Shown: positions 27,960 to 37,114, numbered from the stretch's first letter. The stretch is 64,000 nucleotides of DNA from Alphaproteobacteria bacterium (GCA_016125425.1 WGLT01000003.1:186001-250000); one strand, 5' to 3'. Translations and numbers: made by a program. Notes: generated from the sequence alone by a model not told the origin.

Positions 27960-29264
27960 CTATTCGTAGCGAAGCGCTTCGACGGGATCGAGTCGCGCCG
28001 CGCGCCAGGCGGGATATATTGTCGTCAGGAACGACATTATGAGCGACCAAGCGACGATGAACCCGATTTCGCCCGCCTGCATTTGGGCGGGCACGCCTTT
28101 AAAGTAATAAACATCTTCGGGAAATAGATCAGTATGGAATACCCAGGACAGAAAGTGTTCGATCGCGTCAATATTCCACACGAAGACAGCACCCAGAACA
28201 ACGCCGCTTATCGTGCCAAGCACGCCAATGAGCGAGCCGGATATAAAGAAAATCCGCATGATCGAACTTTGCGTCGCGCCCATTGTTCGAAGGATAGCGA
28301 TATCGCCTGTCTTGTCTTTCACAAGCATGATCAGCCCGGTGACAATGTTGAGCGCAGCGACCGCCACGATAAGAAGAAGAATGAGCCGCATGACCGAGCG
28401 TTCGGTCTGAAGCGCATTGAAGTAGCTGGCGTTCTGCTGTTGCCAGTCGACGATGTCGTAGCCGGGCGCGGCGGCTGCGACAGCGGGGCGGTATCGCTTA
28501 ACGTCGTCCGGCTCGGCGACCTTCAACTCGATCTGGCTGACAGCGCCGTCGTAATTGAAAAACAGCTGCGCCTGTTCGAGCGGCATGAATCCGATATACC
28601 CATCATATTCGGAATTGCCGACTTCGAAGATCGCCCCGACCTTATACGTCTTCTTTCGGTAGGTCGGACCGAAGGGGGTGTCTGCGCCGCGCGCCGATAT
28701 CAGAGTGACGGGATCGCCCGCCCTCACGCCCAGAGTATAGGCGAGGCGGCTGCCGATCGCGATCTCGTCGCCGCCATAGGCGCCGGCGCCGAATTTGTCG
28801 AACGAGCCGTCGACAACATGGCTACGGCCGGTGTCAGGGTCCGCGCCTGACACATAGCCGATCTTCATCAGGTCGCGCTTGCTGATCCCTCGAATGACGA
28901 TGCCGGACCCGCCCCCATGGGCGCTGGCGAAGACCTGCCCCTGAACCATGGGCGTCACGTCGACGACGCCGGGAACGGATCGCAGCTTTTCGGTCAGCGC
29001 CTTGTAATCAGTAATCGGCGCGGAGGATTCGACGAACATGTGGCCGTTGACGCCGAGCAACTGACCGAGAAGCTTCGTCCTGAATCCCTGCATGACGGAC
29101 ATTACGATGATGAGCACGGCGACAGCCAGCATGATGCCGAAAAAGGCGATCATTGAAATCAGGGAAACGCCCTTCCCGGTCCGGGTGGCGCCCAGATAGC
29201 GGCGCGCGACCATCCACTCGAAGAAGGAGAAAGGCGGGGTAGCTTTCGCGGGAACCGATGCCAT
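27960..29264 (-). CDS. lolC: LolC/LolE-type lipoprotein-releasing permease
   Basis: This 434-residue permease has the FtsX/LolC topology. An N-terminal helix (VSLISMIAFFGIMLAVAVLIIVMSVMQGF) is followed by a large periplasmic domain, then three C-terminal helices (LILLLIVAVAALNIVTGLIMLVKDK, FFISGSLIGVLGTISGVVLGAVF, IGFIVAWSLIMSFLTTIYPAW) and the IAILRTMGATQSSIMRIF coupling region. It pairs with LolD to release lipoproteins to the carrier LolA. In related genomes proS sits directly upstream; here a histidine kinase and small genes lie between. Confidence 0.93.
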   Translation of the reverse strand: MASVPAKATPPFSFFEWMVARRYLGATRTGKGVSLISMIAFFGIMLAVAVLIIVMSVMQGFRTKLLGQLLGVNGHMFVESSAPITDYKALTEKLRSVPGVVDVTPMVQGQVFASAHGGGSGIVIRGISKRDLMKIGYVSGADPDTGRSHVVDGSFDKFGAGAYGGDEIAIGSRLAYTLGVRAGDPVTLISARGADTPFGPTYRKKTYKVGAIFEVGNSEYDGYIGFMPLEQAQLFFNYDGAVSQIELKVAEPDDVKRYRPAVAAAAPGYDIVDWQQQNASYFNALQTERSVMRLILLLIVAVAALNIVTGLIMLVKDKTGDIAILRTMGATQSSIMRIFFISGSLIGVLGTISGVVLGAVFVWNIDAIEHFLSWVFHTDLFPEDVYYFKGVPAQMQAGEIGFIVAWSLIMSFLTTIYPAWRAARLDPVEALRYE

Positions 29265-29417
29265 CGACCAAAACCAGAGATTCGCCAGGCTCGCCTCCTA
29301 GCCCAGTTCCTGTCTCAATCCAATCGGCGCGCCGTCTGCGAAGCTTAACGCGACCTTAGGATTAATGCGTCAATGTGAACGAAACTCACGGTCTGGAGCG
29401 GCTTCAAGGGGGGCAAA

Positions 29418-31280
29418 ATGCCCGTTCATGGACGGGAAATCCGCGACTTGTTCGATCGCCGCTCGATGCGGGGCCTGGTGTTTTTCGCGATATTCGCGAC
29501 TGTCGCGCTCATCGCGACGGCGCGCATGGCGAGCCTTGATGCAGCCCGGCCCGCGATACTGAGCGCCGCCGGCGAAGCCACGGCGGCCAGCCAGCGCATA
29601 GCCTTCCTCGCCAACGCCTATGCGGCGGCGCCGGCGGGTCCGCAACGCGACGCTATTCGCGACGATCTCAACAAAACGATCAAAGCGTTCCGAGAGGCGC
29701 ATGACATTTTGACCATGCGCGCCGAAGAGACGGCCGAGGCGAAGAAGGATCTCAAACGCATACAGCCGATCTATTTCGGTGCGCCTTTCCATTTCGACGC
29801 TGACGTCGAGGCCTATATTCAAAGCGCGCAGGCTGTCGCAGCGTCCTCGCCCGAAAATCTTTCGCCGGATCGCCCGCCCCTGTCCGGTCTCAGTTCGACG
29901 AAAGCTGAGCGGCAATTCCGCACGCATCTGTCGATCGCGCGCGAACTTCGCGCCGAAGCCGAGACTGCGGTTCGGAATGAACGTTTCGCGCATGATGCGA
30001 TCTGGATCACCGCCCTCGTCTTGATCCTCCTCGAGTGGCTTTTTCTCTTCCGTCCGATCGGTCTTCACGTCGAAGAAAGCGTAGAAGAAATCAAAAAAGC
30101 GGAAGAGCGCACAAAAAAAGCGGCTGCGGCTGCGGAGCTTGCAAACGCGTCCAAGTCGAATTTCCTGCGTATAATCAGTCATGAAATTCGAACGCCAATG
30201 AACGCCGTGACAGGCATTGCGCAGCTTTTGCGCAAAGCCGACTTGCCACCTGTCTTCGCGGAACAAGTTCGCCAGCTGAATGCAGCGAGCGAGCATCTTC
30301 TTAGCCTTGCGAACAATGTGCTCGATTTTTCCAAGCTTGAGGCGGGTACGATCGTTCTTCAGGCAGCCCCGTTTTGCCTTGCCGACGAACTACGACGCTG
30401 CGCCGATATCATCCAGCCGCTCGCGACGGAAAAGAATCTGGAGTTCGCGGTCGACATTGACGAAACGGCGGACGTAGTGCTCGAGGGAGACGCCGCCCGG
30501 CTTCGGCAAATCGTCGTCAATCTTCTCTCAAACGCTCTCAAATTCACCGATCGCGGGAAGATCGCGCTTGAATGCAGCGCTGTCAGCATCGCTGACGGGC
30601 GGGCGGGATTTCGGCTGAAAATCTCCGATACCGGGGTGGGCATTTCTCGGGACGCACAGAAAAATATTTTCCGATCCTTCGAAAAACTCGATGCGTTCGA
30701 ATCGCGCCGCCAGGGAGGCGCGGGAATCGGACTCGCGATTGTCGCGGAGCTGATACAGGCGATGGACGGATCGATCTCAGTCGACAGCGCCCCCGGCACG
30801 GGGTCGACCTTCTATGTCGCTCTCTCTTTTCCTGCGGCGGAGCCCGTAGCGGAGAACAGCGGCTCAGCCGAAGCGCAGATGGAGTCCGGACCGCGGCGGC
30901 GGGTGCTCGTCGTAGAGGACAACATTCCGAACCAGATGATCGCCAAAGCATTTCTGAACGCCGGCGGTTTTGACGTCACGATCGCCAATAATGGCCAGGA
31001 GGCGCTCGATGCGGTGGCGCGAGAGAAGTTCGATCTCGTGCTCATGGACATCAACATGCCGGTCATGGACGGTTTGGAGGCCACCCGCATTCTTCGGCAG
31101 AACCCGCTCTATAAGAACAAGCCGATCCTCGCCTTCACCGCGCACGCCCTGGAGGAGGATCAGGCGTCCTTGCGCGATGCGGGTCTCGACGACGTCCTGA
31201 AAAAGCCGGTCACCGAAAAGGGGCTGGTCGAGCGCGTGAGGCTCTGGATCGCCAATGACAACCCGGCCGACGCGGCCTAG
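29418..31280 (+). CDS. Hybrid sensor histidine kinase with receiver domain
   Basis: This 620-residue membrane kinase has a first transmembrane helix (about 19-36), a periplasmic helical sensor (about 37-195), a second transmembrane helix (about 196-213) and a coiled linker. HisKA follows with SHEIRTPMNAV (phospho-His about 255), then HATPase with NLLSNALKFT, DTGVGIS and GGAGIGLAI. A receiver domain follows with VVEDN, the phospho-Asp in LMDINMPVMDG (about 544), FTAHA and LKKP. There is no output domain, so phosphate probably passes to an unlinked Hpt or regulator. AAGGGGGG upstream supports the ATG. It is monocistronic; signal unknown. Confidence 0.94.
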   Translation: MPVHGREIRDLFDRRSMRGLVFFAIFATVALIATARMASLDAARPAILSAAGEATAASQRIAFLANAYAAAPAGPQRDAIRDDLNKTIKAFREAHDILTMRAEETAEAKKDLKRIQPIYFGAPFHFDADVEAYIQSAQAVAASSPENLSPDRPPLSGLSSTKAERQFRTHLSIARELRAEAETAVRNERFAHDAIWITALVLILLEWLFLFRPIGLHVEESVEEIKKAEERTKKAAAAAELANASKSNFLRIISHEIRTPMNAVTGIAQLLRKADLPPVFAEQVRQLNAASEHLLSLANNVLDFSKLEAGTIVLQAAPFCLADELRRCADIIQPLATEKNLEFAVDIDETADVVLEGDAARLRQIVVNLLSNALKFTDRGKIALECSAVSIADGRAGFRLKISDTGVGISRDAQKNIFRSFEKLDAFESRRQGGAGIGLAIVAELIQAMDGSISVDSAPGTGSTFYVALSFPAAEPVAENSGSAEAQMESGPRRRVLVVEDNIPNQMIAKAFLNAGGFDVTIANNGQEALDAVAREKFDLVLMDINMPVMDGLEATRILRQNPLYKNKPILAFTAHALEEDQASLRDAGLDDVLKKPVTEKGLVERVRLWIANDNPADAA

Positions 31281-31389
31281 CGAATTCCATTCGCCGCACC
31301 GGCCCGCCATTTCATCGCATTGGCTCTAGCGCTCTCTGGTTTGGTTAACGTCTCTCCCCACCTTTCGTCCAAGACGGGGAGAGACGGTC

Positions 31390-31470
31390 ATGCGACTTTT
31401 CGTCAATTATTGCATCGTCAGCGCCATGGCGGCGTCGTTCATCGTTTTCGCCGCCCATATGTTCGCCTGA
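31390..31470 (+). CDS. Candidate 26-residue membrane peptide
   Basis: A short frame, with GGGGAGAG 5 or more bases before its ATG, encodes a very hydrophobic peptide beginning MRLFVNYCIVSAMAASF and ending HMFA, enough for one transmembrane helix. It lies alone between the kinase gene and DUF2892. The good ribosome binding site and pure membrane composition argue for expression; its shortness argues for caution. Confidence 0.35.
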   Translation: MRLFVNYCIVSAMAASFIVFAAHMFA

Positions 31471-31479
31471 GGCCGGCCC

Positions 31480-31683
31480 TTACGGCGCCGCCTTTTTCTT
31501 GGTGCTGATGCCGAAGATGCTGTAGGCGGGGCAGACGCCCACCAGCGCCGTCACCGCGAGAACCCCGCCGATGACGAGCGCGATGTAATCCACGCCAGCC
31601 CTGGCGCTCATCGCGAAATAGGCGATCAGCGCCGCCGCAACCACCAGCCGCAGGATGCGGTCGATAATGCCGACATTCGCCAT
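31480..31683 (-). CDS. DUF2892 (YgaP transmembrane-type) protein
   Basis: This 67-residue protein has two transmembrane segments (LRLVVAAALIAYFAM and IALVIGGVLAVTALVGVC), the leading NVGIIDRILR and the terminal CPAYSIFGIST typical of DUF2892. This domain is often fused or adjacent to rhodanese, but no rhodanese is nearby here. GGAGG precedes the ATG at 31683. Confidence 0.88.
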   Translation of the reverse strand: MANVGIIDRILRLVVAAALIAYFAMSARAGVDYIALVIGGVLAVTALVGVCPAYSIFGISTKKKAAP

Positions 31684-31775
31684 CTGAAGCCTCCTTCGTC
31701 CGAATGGACGGTCCTCCATCCGTCGAAGCATACCGTCCCGGGCGCAAGTCGACTTGATCGGCGTCAATTCTGCGC

Positions 31776-33122
31776 TCAGCGCAGCGCGAGCGCCGCCTTC
31801 ACTTCTGACACGATCCTTTCGATCGCCGCTTCCGGCGCGAGCGCCAAGCGTTCGCCGTCCGCGCGCCGCTTTATTTCGACTTCGCCCGCGGCGAGCCCTC
31901 TTGGGCCAATCACCAGCTGATACGGCAGACCAATCAGATCCATCCGAGCGAATTTCTCGCCAGGACGGGCCGGCGTGTCGTCATAGAAAACTTCGACGCC
32001 AGCCTTCTCAAGCGCCGCATAGGCGGTCTCGCAAGCAGCATCTGTGGCGGCGTCGCCCTGTTTCAAATTTATGAGCCCGACATGGAAGGGGGCGACCGCC
32101 ATCGGCCATTTGCATCCCGCATCGTCGTGATGCGCTTCGATGATCGCGCCCACAAGCCGCGACACGCCGATTCCATAAGAGCCCATTTCGACAGGAATAT
32201 CTTTGCCCTCCGGACCGGCAACGACGGCTTTCATCGGGTCTGAATATTTCCGGCCGAAGAAGAAGATGTGCCCCACTTCGATGCCGCGGGCGGAAATGCG
32301 ATCGCCTTCGCTGGTCCGCTTTTCGAATTCGCCCGCGTCGTGCTTCTCCTCCGTCGCAGCGTAATAGCCCGTATAACGATCGATCAGCGGCTGCAGATCG
32401 GCGTCAAAATCCGTATCGTGCCCCGGAATGTCCAGATCCAGCAGCCTGCGGTCGCAGAACACCGCGCTTTCGCCGGTTTCCGCCAGCACGATGAATTCGT
32501 GGGAAAGGTCTCCGCCGATCGGTCCGGATTCGGCGCGCATCGGAATAGAAGTCAGGCCCATCCGCGCAAAGGTGCGCAGATAAGCGACAAACATGCGGTT
32601 GTAGCTGCGCCGCGCGGCCGCCTCGTCGATGTCGAAGGAATAGGTGTCCTTCATCAGAAATTCGCGACCGCGCATGACGCCGAATCGCGGCCGAATCTCA
32701 TCCCTGAACTTCCACTGAATATGATAGAGCAGCTTGGGCAGCTCTTTGTAAGACCGCACGCCCGCACGGAAAATCTCCGTGATCATCTCCTCATTCGTCG
32801 GACCGAACAGCATTTCGCGGTCGCCGCGGTCCTTGATGCGCAGCATTTCCTTGCCATAGGCGTCATAGCGGCCGGACTCGCGCCAAAGCTCCGCTGGCTG
32901 AATGGTCGGCATCAGCATTTCGACGGCGCCCGCCCGGTCCTGTTCTTCGCGGACGATCTGTTCGATCTTGCGCAAAACGCGAAAGCCGAGCGGCAGCCAG
33001 GCGTAGATACCCGCACCTTGCTGGCGAATCATGCCTGCGCGGAGCATCAATTGGTGCGACACGATCTGCGCTTCGGCAGGCGTCTCCTTGAGGAGCGGAA
33101 GATAGTAACGGGTAAGGCGCAT
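31776..33122 (-). CDS. proS: Prolyl-tRNA synthetase (short alphaproteobacterial type)
   Basis: This 448-residue class II synthetase charges tRNA-Pro. Motifs visible are [22 protein letters not shown], motif 2 region [25 protein letters not shown], motif 3 [10 protein letters not shown] and a C-terminal anticodon domain ([13 protein letters not shown] ... [14 protein letters not shown]). It lacks the long insertion (editing) domain between motifs 2 and 3, as is usual for alphaproteobacteria. tRNA-Pro(GGG) lies at 12660 in this window. Confidence 0.96.
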   Translation of the reverse strand: MRLTRYYLPLLKETPAEAQIVSHQLMLRAGMIRQQGAGIYAWLPLGFRVLRKIEQIVREEQDRAGAVEMLMPTIQPAELWRESGRYDAYGKEMLRIKDRGDREMLFGPTNEEMITEIFRAGVRSYKELPKLLYHIQWKFRDEIRPRFGVMRGREFLMKDTYSFDIDEAAARRSYNRMFVAYLRTFARMGLTSIPMRAESGPIGGDLSHEFIVLAETGESAVFCDRRLLDLDIPGHDTDFDADLQPLIDRYTGYYAATEEKHDAGEFEKRTSEGDRISARGIEVGHIFFFGRKYSDPMKAVVAGPEGKDIPVEMGSYGIGVSRLVGAIIEAHHDDAGCKWPMAVAPFHVGLINLKQGDAATDAACETAYAALEKAGVEVFYDDTPARPGEKFARMDLIGLPYQLVIGPRGLAAGEVEIKRRADGERLALAPEAAIERIVSEVKAALALR

Positions 33123-33198
33123 GAGGATTCCGTGAGCGGGGATTGAAAGCTCCGCTTTCTAGAAACCCTGGCGCGCCTTGTCTATGGAGCCCGGCCCC

Positions 33199-33822
33199 TC
33201 AAATGCGGCGCACGGACGCCTTTCCCAAAAGCCCGATCCGCCGGTTGACCACGGCGAATCCCTCCACCCGCCAGACGTCCGCGCCGGCGGTCTCGATCGT
33301 GCTGACAAAGGCGTCCTCAGTCAGATTCTCCTCTTCACGGACCAGAGTCGGCATGCGGCAGAGCACTTCTGTCGGCCAGATTTTGAAGCGCTCCGCCCCG
33401 TCCGGGTCATAATCGAGCCCGCAGCGGTGGCACATGATGAGATAGATGAGCTTCTGCCATTGGACGAGCGCGGACAGAAAGACGACGTGAGAGGGACTTT
33501 TGTCCATCGCCGTTTCATACGCCCGATCAAAAACCGCCCGAGCGATGTCGCGTCCGACGAAATACGCGCGCGGCTCGATGCGTTCCTCCGTAATTCTGTT
33601 CGGCATCACATTGAATGCGAGCTTCTGCGCCGAACGATCGAGAATCGGCCTCTCGAAACTGTAGTCGCCGCTGACATAACGCTCGACGGCCAAACTCAGC
33701 GCTGCTTCGTTCATGCCGCCGCAGGGACCGGCAAGGGCGGCGCGAACGAGATCGCCGTGGTCGGGGGAAAGCGCGTGCAGCCGGACAACGCCGCCGGAGT
33801 CGTCGGGAACGAAGATTGTCAT
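33199..33822 (-). CDS. Unrecognised protein divergent from luxI
   Basis: I do not recognise this 207-residue soluble protein. It has alternating hydrophobic segments (SPSHVVFLSALVQWQKLIYLIMCH), a cysteine-bearing HRCGLDYD, and a C-terminal VSTIETAGADVWRVEGFAVVNRRIG that looks like beta strands. The overall pattern could be a double hotdog or acyltransferase-like fold, but this is weak. There is a good ribosome binding site (GGAGGGAAAC) before the ATG. It shares its upstream region, with a 20-bp dyad at 33908-33927, with luxI, so quorum control is plausible. Confidence 0.75.
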   Translation of the reverse strand: MTIFVPDDSGGVVRLHALSPDHGDLVRAALAGPCGGMNEAALSLAVERYVSGDYSFERPILDRSAQKLAFNVMPNRITEERIEPRAYFVGRDIARAVFDRAYETAMDKSPSHVVFLSALVQWQKLIYLIMCHRCGLDYDPDGAERFKIWPTEVLCRMPTLVREEENLTEDAFVSTIETAGADVWRVEGFAVVNRRIGLLGKASVRRI

Positions 33823-33907
33823 GAGTTTCCCTCCGTCTTCGGTTGATCACGAGGCGCCGTCCTCGCGCGCCTGATGCGATCCTCGCTTTCGCCGGATCGA
33901 TCGCGCC

Positions 33908-33927
33908 ACCCCTCCAAATGTAGGGGT
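33908..33927. promoter_or_regulatory. 20-bp dyad, lux-box-like
   Basis: ACCCCT and AGGGGT are perfect inverted arms around an 8-base centre (8 of 10 positions symmetric across the two halves). It lies 56 bases before the luxI start and 85 bases before the divergent gene's start. Length and position fit a LuxR-type operator, although the arms differ from the classical CT...AG box. Confidence 0.5.
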
Positions 33928-33983
33928 AGCCGCCGTCGCGATCGCGGGGGAAGAACTTAGCGCAGCCTGGGGAGGTGCTGACA

Positions 33984-34673
33984 GTGGTCGAAATCATTTC
34001 GAAGGAGAATGCGTCCCTTTACGAAGACGTACTCGATGACATGTTTCGCATGCGCTACCGGGTGGCTGTCGGCCAGTGGGGTTGGCGCATTCCAAATATT
34101 GAAATCGGATACGACAAAGACGACTATGACCGCGCCGACACAGTGTATTTCGTTTGTCTCGACGTCACCGAAACGCACGTTGTCGCTTGCGGTCGGCTTA
34201 ATCCGACGATTGGGCCGCACCTTTTGCGAGACGTCTTTTCGCACCACTGCCAGTTCCAGGATGTTCCAATCGGACCGGATATCTATGAATTATCGCGCTA
34301 TGTGGTCGACCGCGATGCGCTGACGAAAGATGAGGCCGTTGCGGTTCGCGCCCGCATCGCCGCCGCGTTCAATCTCTTTTGCTTGGAGTCCGGAATAAAA
34401 TACGTATCCCTTCTGACCTATCTCAGCTCATACTCCCGCACGCTCGCGCAATGGCCGACTCGCCCGCTCGGTCCGGCGATCTACTACCCGCAAGACAAAG
34501 CGGCCTATATCGCCGCGCTCTGCGAAATGCTGCCGGAGGGGGTCGCCAACATTCGGCGAACTTACGGACTTCGCGACGACGAGCCTCATCTGTCGACGCG
34601 TATGGAAGGCTCGGCGCTGCCGACCGCGCGACGGCTGCGCGCCCAAATCGCCAATGAGAGCGTTGCAGCCTGA
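33984..34673 (+). CDS. LuxI-family acyl-homoserine lactone synthase
   Basis: This 229-residue autoinducer synthase retains most invariant LuxI residues: Arg24, Trp34, the DDYD acidic pair (about 46/49), Arg in ACGRL (about 71), Phe in RDVF and the ELSR pair. Starting at GTG 33984, with GGGAGG 8 bases upstream, gives Arg24 and Trp34 their canonical numbers; an upstream GTG at 33975 overlaps that ribosome binding site. The usual aromatic at position 28 is Ala. The opening (SLYEDVLDDMFRMRY) and the PLG segment resemble BjaI and RpaI, which use acyl-CoA or aryl-CoA, so the signal may not be a fatty acyl-ACP product. It is convergent with luxR. Confidence 0.9.
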   Translation: MVEIISKENASLYEDVLDDMFRMRYRVAVGQWGWRIPNIEIGYDKDDYDRADTVYFVCLDVTETHVVACGRLNPTIGPHLLRDVFSHHCQFQDVPIGPDIYELSRYVVDRDALTKDEAVAVRARIAAAFNLFCLESGIKYVSLLTYLSSYSRTLAQWPTRPLGPAIYYPQDKAAYIAALCEMLPEGVANIRRTYGLRDDEPHLSTRMEGSALPTARRLRAQIANESVAA

Positions 34674-34795
34674 GCGCTCTGGAACTAGGCGCGCGCCTCG
34701 CCCCTCCCTGTAAGGCGTCGCGCCGGCGAGGCGACGGACGCGCCGCTGACGACGCTCGGCGCGGTCCTCGCCTCGCCTCCAAATCTCGCGCAAAT

Positions 34796-35533
34796 CTACG
34801 GAAGAATAAGCCCGAGCCTGATCGCTACAGCGACGGTATGCGCGCGACTGCACGTACCAAGCTTGCGCGATGCATCCCGGATGTGATCGCGCACGGAATG
34901 TTCGCTGATTGAGAGCACCTTGCCGATCTCCCAATTTGTCTTCCCGCCCGCGACAAAATGCAGAACCTCGCTTTCCCGCGCGGTCAGTTTCGCCGGCGGC
35001 TGATAGGGGAACGATCCGAATAGCCGTTCGATCTTCGAATAGGCATGGAGGCTGACGATTTCGAGCTCCCCGATTTCGCGCTCGTTCAGTTGATAATTCG
35101 AGGCGCCGAAGGACACCGATCCAGGCGGGCCATCTTCCGTGCGCATCGGAAACGCCATGCCATCGGCGAATCCGAATTCGCGCATGATCGCCTCGACCTT
35201 CTTATCCTTGAACCGCGAATGTTCGAATGCGTCCTTCCAGCGAAACGGACGCTCGACGACGAGCGAATATCGGGCGACAGGATCGCGCATCAGCACATTA
35301 CTGCGCATCCAATGGTCTACCCATTCCTTCGTCCACGTGCTGAGTTGGAAGACCTTGCTGCGATCTTCGGAATGCAAGGCCGGATTTATGATGTGACCCA
35401 TGCCGACGGTCGTGAAGCCGAAGCGCGCCGCATAATTGGCAAGTCGCGTCACGATCTCGCGCGCGGTTCTGGACTCGTCGATGCTCCGTACAATGTCTTG
35501 TACGTTGAAAGCGCTATCTGTCGAGACTCTCAT
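34796..35533 (-). CDS. LuxR-family quorum-sensing regulator
   Basis: This 245-residue protein has an N-terminal autoinducer-binding domain with a Trp-x3-Trp-x8-Asp-Pro pattern (WVDHWMRSNVLMRDPVA), RPFRWKDAF and GSVSFGA. The C-terminal GerE HTH is KLTARESEVLHFVAGGKTNWEIGKVLSISEHSVRDHIRDASRKLG. Spacing matches canonical W57, position 61, D70 and P71; position 61, usually Tyr, is Trp. It is paired by position with the convergent luxI, 122 bases apart. It probably binds the dyad at 33908-33927. Confidence 0.93.
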   Translation of the reverse strand: MRVSTDSAFNVQDIVRSIDESRTAREIVTRLANYAARFGFTTVGMGHIINPALHSEDRSKVFQLSTWTKEWVDHWMRSNVLMRDPVARYSLVVERPFRWKDAFEHSRFKDKKVEAIMREFGFADGMAFPMRTEDGPPGSVSFGASNYQLNEREIGELEIVSLHAYSKIERLFGSFPYQPPAKLTARESEVLHFVAGGKTNWEIGKVLSISEHSVRDHIRDASRKLGTCSRAHTVAVAIRLGLILP

Positions 35534-35608
35534 CAATCCGGCCGCCGGCGGCGCCGGAAGCCATCTCCCCTTGCTTCCGCCCTCTGCAAGGTTAGTCCGT
35601 GACGCCCG

Positions 35609-35935
35609 CTATTTCAACGCGTCCTTCGCGCAGTTCGCTGCCGGCATGAACCCAAGCGGCAGCCCGGAAGAAGGCTCGATCAGAAATCGGGCGACGGCGT
35701 TTTCAGAGGTTCCCGAGGAAACGCGTTCATCATGCCAGACAAACATGCCGGCGCCGATATCGAGGCGCGGCCCGAGTTGCGGCGCGCTGATATTCGCAGG
35801 CGGGAAATAAGGCGCAGCGTCGGGCCGGACCGCGCAGTGTCGCGAGCTGACTTCGATTGTCCGCGCATCGGCGTCCGCCGCGCCGATTAACAGGGCGCAG
35901 GCGACAAATATGATGAAGGCAGCGGTTCGGCGCAT
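35609..35935 (-). CDS. Hypothetical exported protein
   Basis: I do not recognise this 108-residue protein. It has a signal peptide (AAFIIFVACALLIGAADADA) and a mature part of about 85 residues with two cysteines (SRHCAVRP and AANCAKD) that could form one disulfide. The composition is mainly beta-like with prolines (YFPPANISAPQLGPRLDIGAG). It lies upstream of luxR's start, transcribed in the same direction, 75 bases away. Confidence 0.65.
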   Translation of the reverse strand: MRRTAAFIIFVACALLIGAADADARTIEVSSRHCAVRPDAAPYFPPANISAPQLGPRLDIGAGMFVWHDERVSSGTSENAVARFLIEPSSGLPLGFMPAANCAKDALK

Positions 35936-36052
35936 GACGAGATCACGGATTCAAAAATCGCGCCTGCGCCGGCGGATCGCGAATTCGTTAACCACCGCGG
36001 GATGGGCCTCGCAAAGCGTCCGCGCCGATCGCGTCCGTCATCCTGGAAAGCT

Positions 36053-36137
36053 TGGTGCGGTCGAGAGGACTCGAACCTCCACGGATTGCTCCACAGCGAC
36101 CTCAACGCTGCGCGTCTACCAGTTCCGCCACGACCGC
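36053..36137 (-). tRNA. tRNA-Leu(GAG)
   Basis: Read on the minus strand, the 85-base molecule has acceptor GCGGTCG/CGACCGC, a D-loop AACTGGTAGACGC, anticodon stem GCAGCG/CGCTG with loop TTGAGGT (anticodon GAG), a long variable arm typical of tRNA-Leu, T-arm GAGG-TTCGAGT-CCTC, discriminator A and encoded CCA. Confidence 0.97.
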
Positions 36138-36321
36138 ACTGAACCCCTGCAGGCCCTTTTATTCCTGAGGCGGCCCGCAAAGCGAGCGGCGGGGATAGCA
36201 AAAGCGCGAGAGCGTGTGAAGTCCTTCGAGCGCCCGGCTAGCAGATTATCGCGGGACTTCGCTTTCGCCCCAAGCCGCCCTAGAAAGCCGCGGCAGACGC
36301 TGTCCTGCGGACTGGAGCGCG

Positions 36322-37029
36322 ATGAGACAACCGCTGACATCCGACCTCCGCCCTGTAATTCCCGTCGGCTGGGCCGTCTCGGCGGGCAGGATCGCTTACC
36401 CCGATGCGGTGCAGGCCATGGAGGCGCGCGCGGCCGCGATACGCCAGGGGGAGGCGGGCGAACTCGTCTGGCTCGTCGAACACCCCCCGCTCTACACGGC
36501 CGGAACCAGCGCCCGGCCCGAGGACCTGCTCAATCCGGGGGCGTTTCCCGTCTTCAAGAGCGCGCGCGGCGGCCAGTTCACCTATCACGGGCCCGGGCAG
36601 CGCGTCGCCTATGTCATGCTCGACCTCGCCGAGCGCGGGCGGGACGTGCGCGCCTTCGTCGGCGCGCTCGAGGCGTGGGTCATCGCCGCCCTCAGGCGTT
36701 TCAATGTGATTGGCGAAACGCGCGAGGACCGCGTGGGGGTCTGGGTGGATCGCACGACGCCCGGCGGGCCTCCCCGAGAAGACAAGATCGCCGCGATTGG
36801 CGTGCGCATCCGCCGGTGGGTCTCGTTCCACGGCGTCGCCTTGAATGTGGAGCCGGACCTTTCGCATTTCGCCGGGATCGTCCCCTGCGGGGTCTCCACG
36901 CCCGGATACGGCGTCACGAGCCTTGCGGAGCTCGGCCGTCCGGCGACCATGGATGAGGCGGATGCGGCCCTGCGCGCGTCCTTCGCCGAAGTCTTCGGCC
37001 CGACCGTCGACGCCCCCGCCCCGATTTAA
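36322..37029 (+). CDS. lipB: Lipoyl(octanoyl) transferase LipB
   Basis: LipB moves octanoate from octanoyl-ACP to lipoyl domains. In 235 residues the family motifs are [26 protein letters not shown], the Lys at about 155 (EDKIAAIG) and the catalytic Cys at about 189 (GIVPCGVS). It is monocistronic, next to the EF-hand protein gene. Confidence 0.96.
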   Translation: MRQPLTSDLRPVIPVGWAVSAGRIAYPDAVQAMEARAAAIRQGEAGELVWLVEHPPLYTAGTSARPEDLLNPGAFPVFKSARGGQFTYHGPGQRVAYVMLDLAERGRDVRAFVGALEAWVIAALRRFNVIGETREDRVGVWVDRTTPGGPPREDKIAAIGVRIRRWVSFHGVALNVEPDLSHFAGIVPCGVSTPGYGVTSLAELGRPATMDEADAALRASFAEVFGPTVDAPAPI

Positions 37030-37114
37030 AATCGGCAATGTCGGCGCGGCGGAATTTTGCGCTCGCAGGCGAAGCGCTTATCTTTCGGGCAGCGAGCAGA
37101 AAAAGGAGGCTCCC

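Noticed and set aside
37021-37036. CCGATTT/AAATCGG palindrome at the lipB stop codon
   Set aside because: The loop would be one base and no T-tract follows, so it is unlikely to be a terminator.
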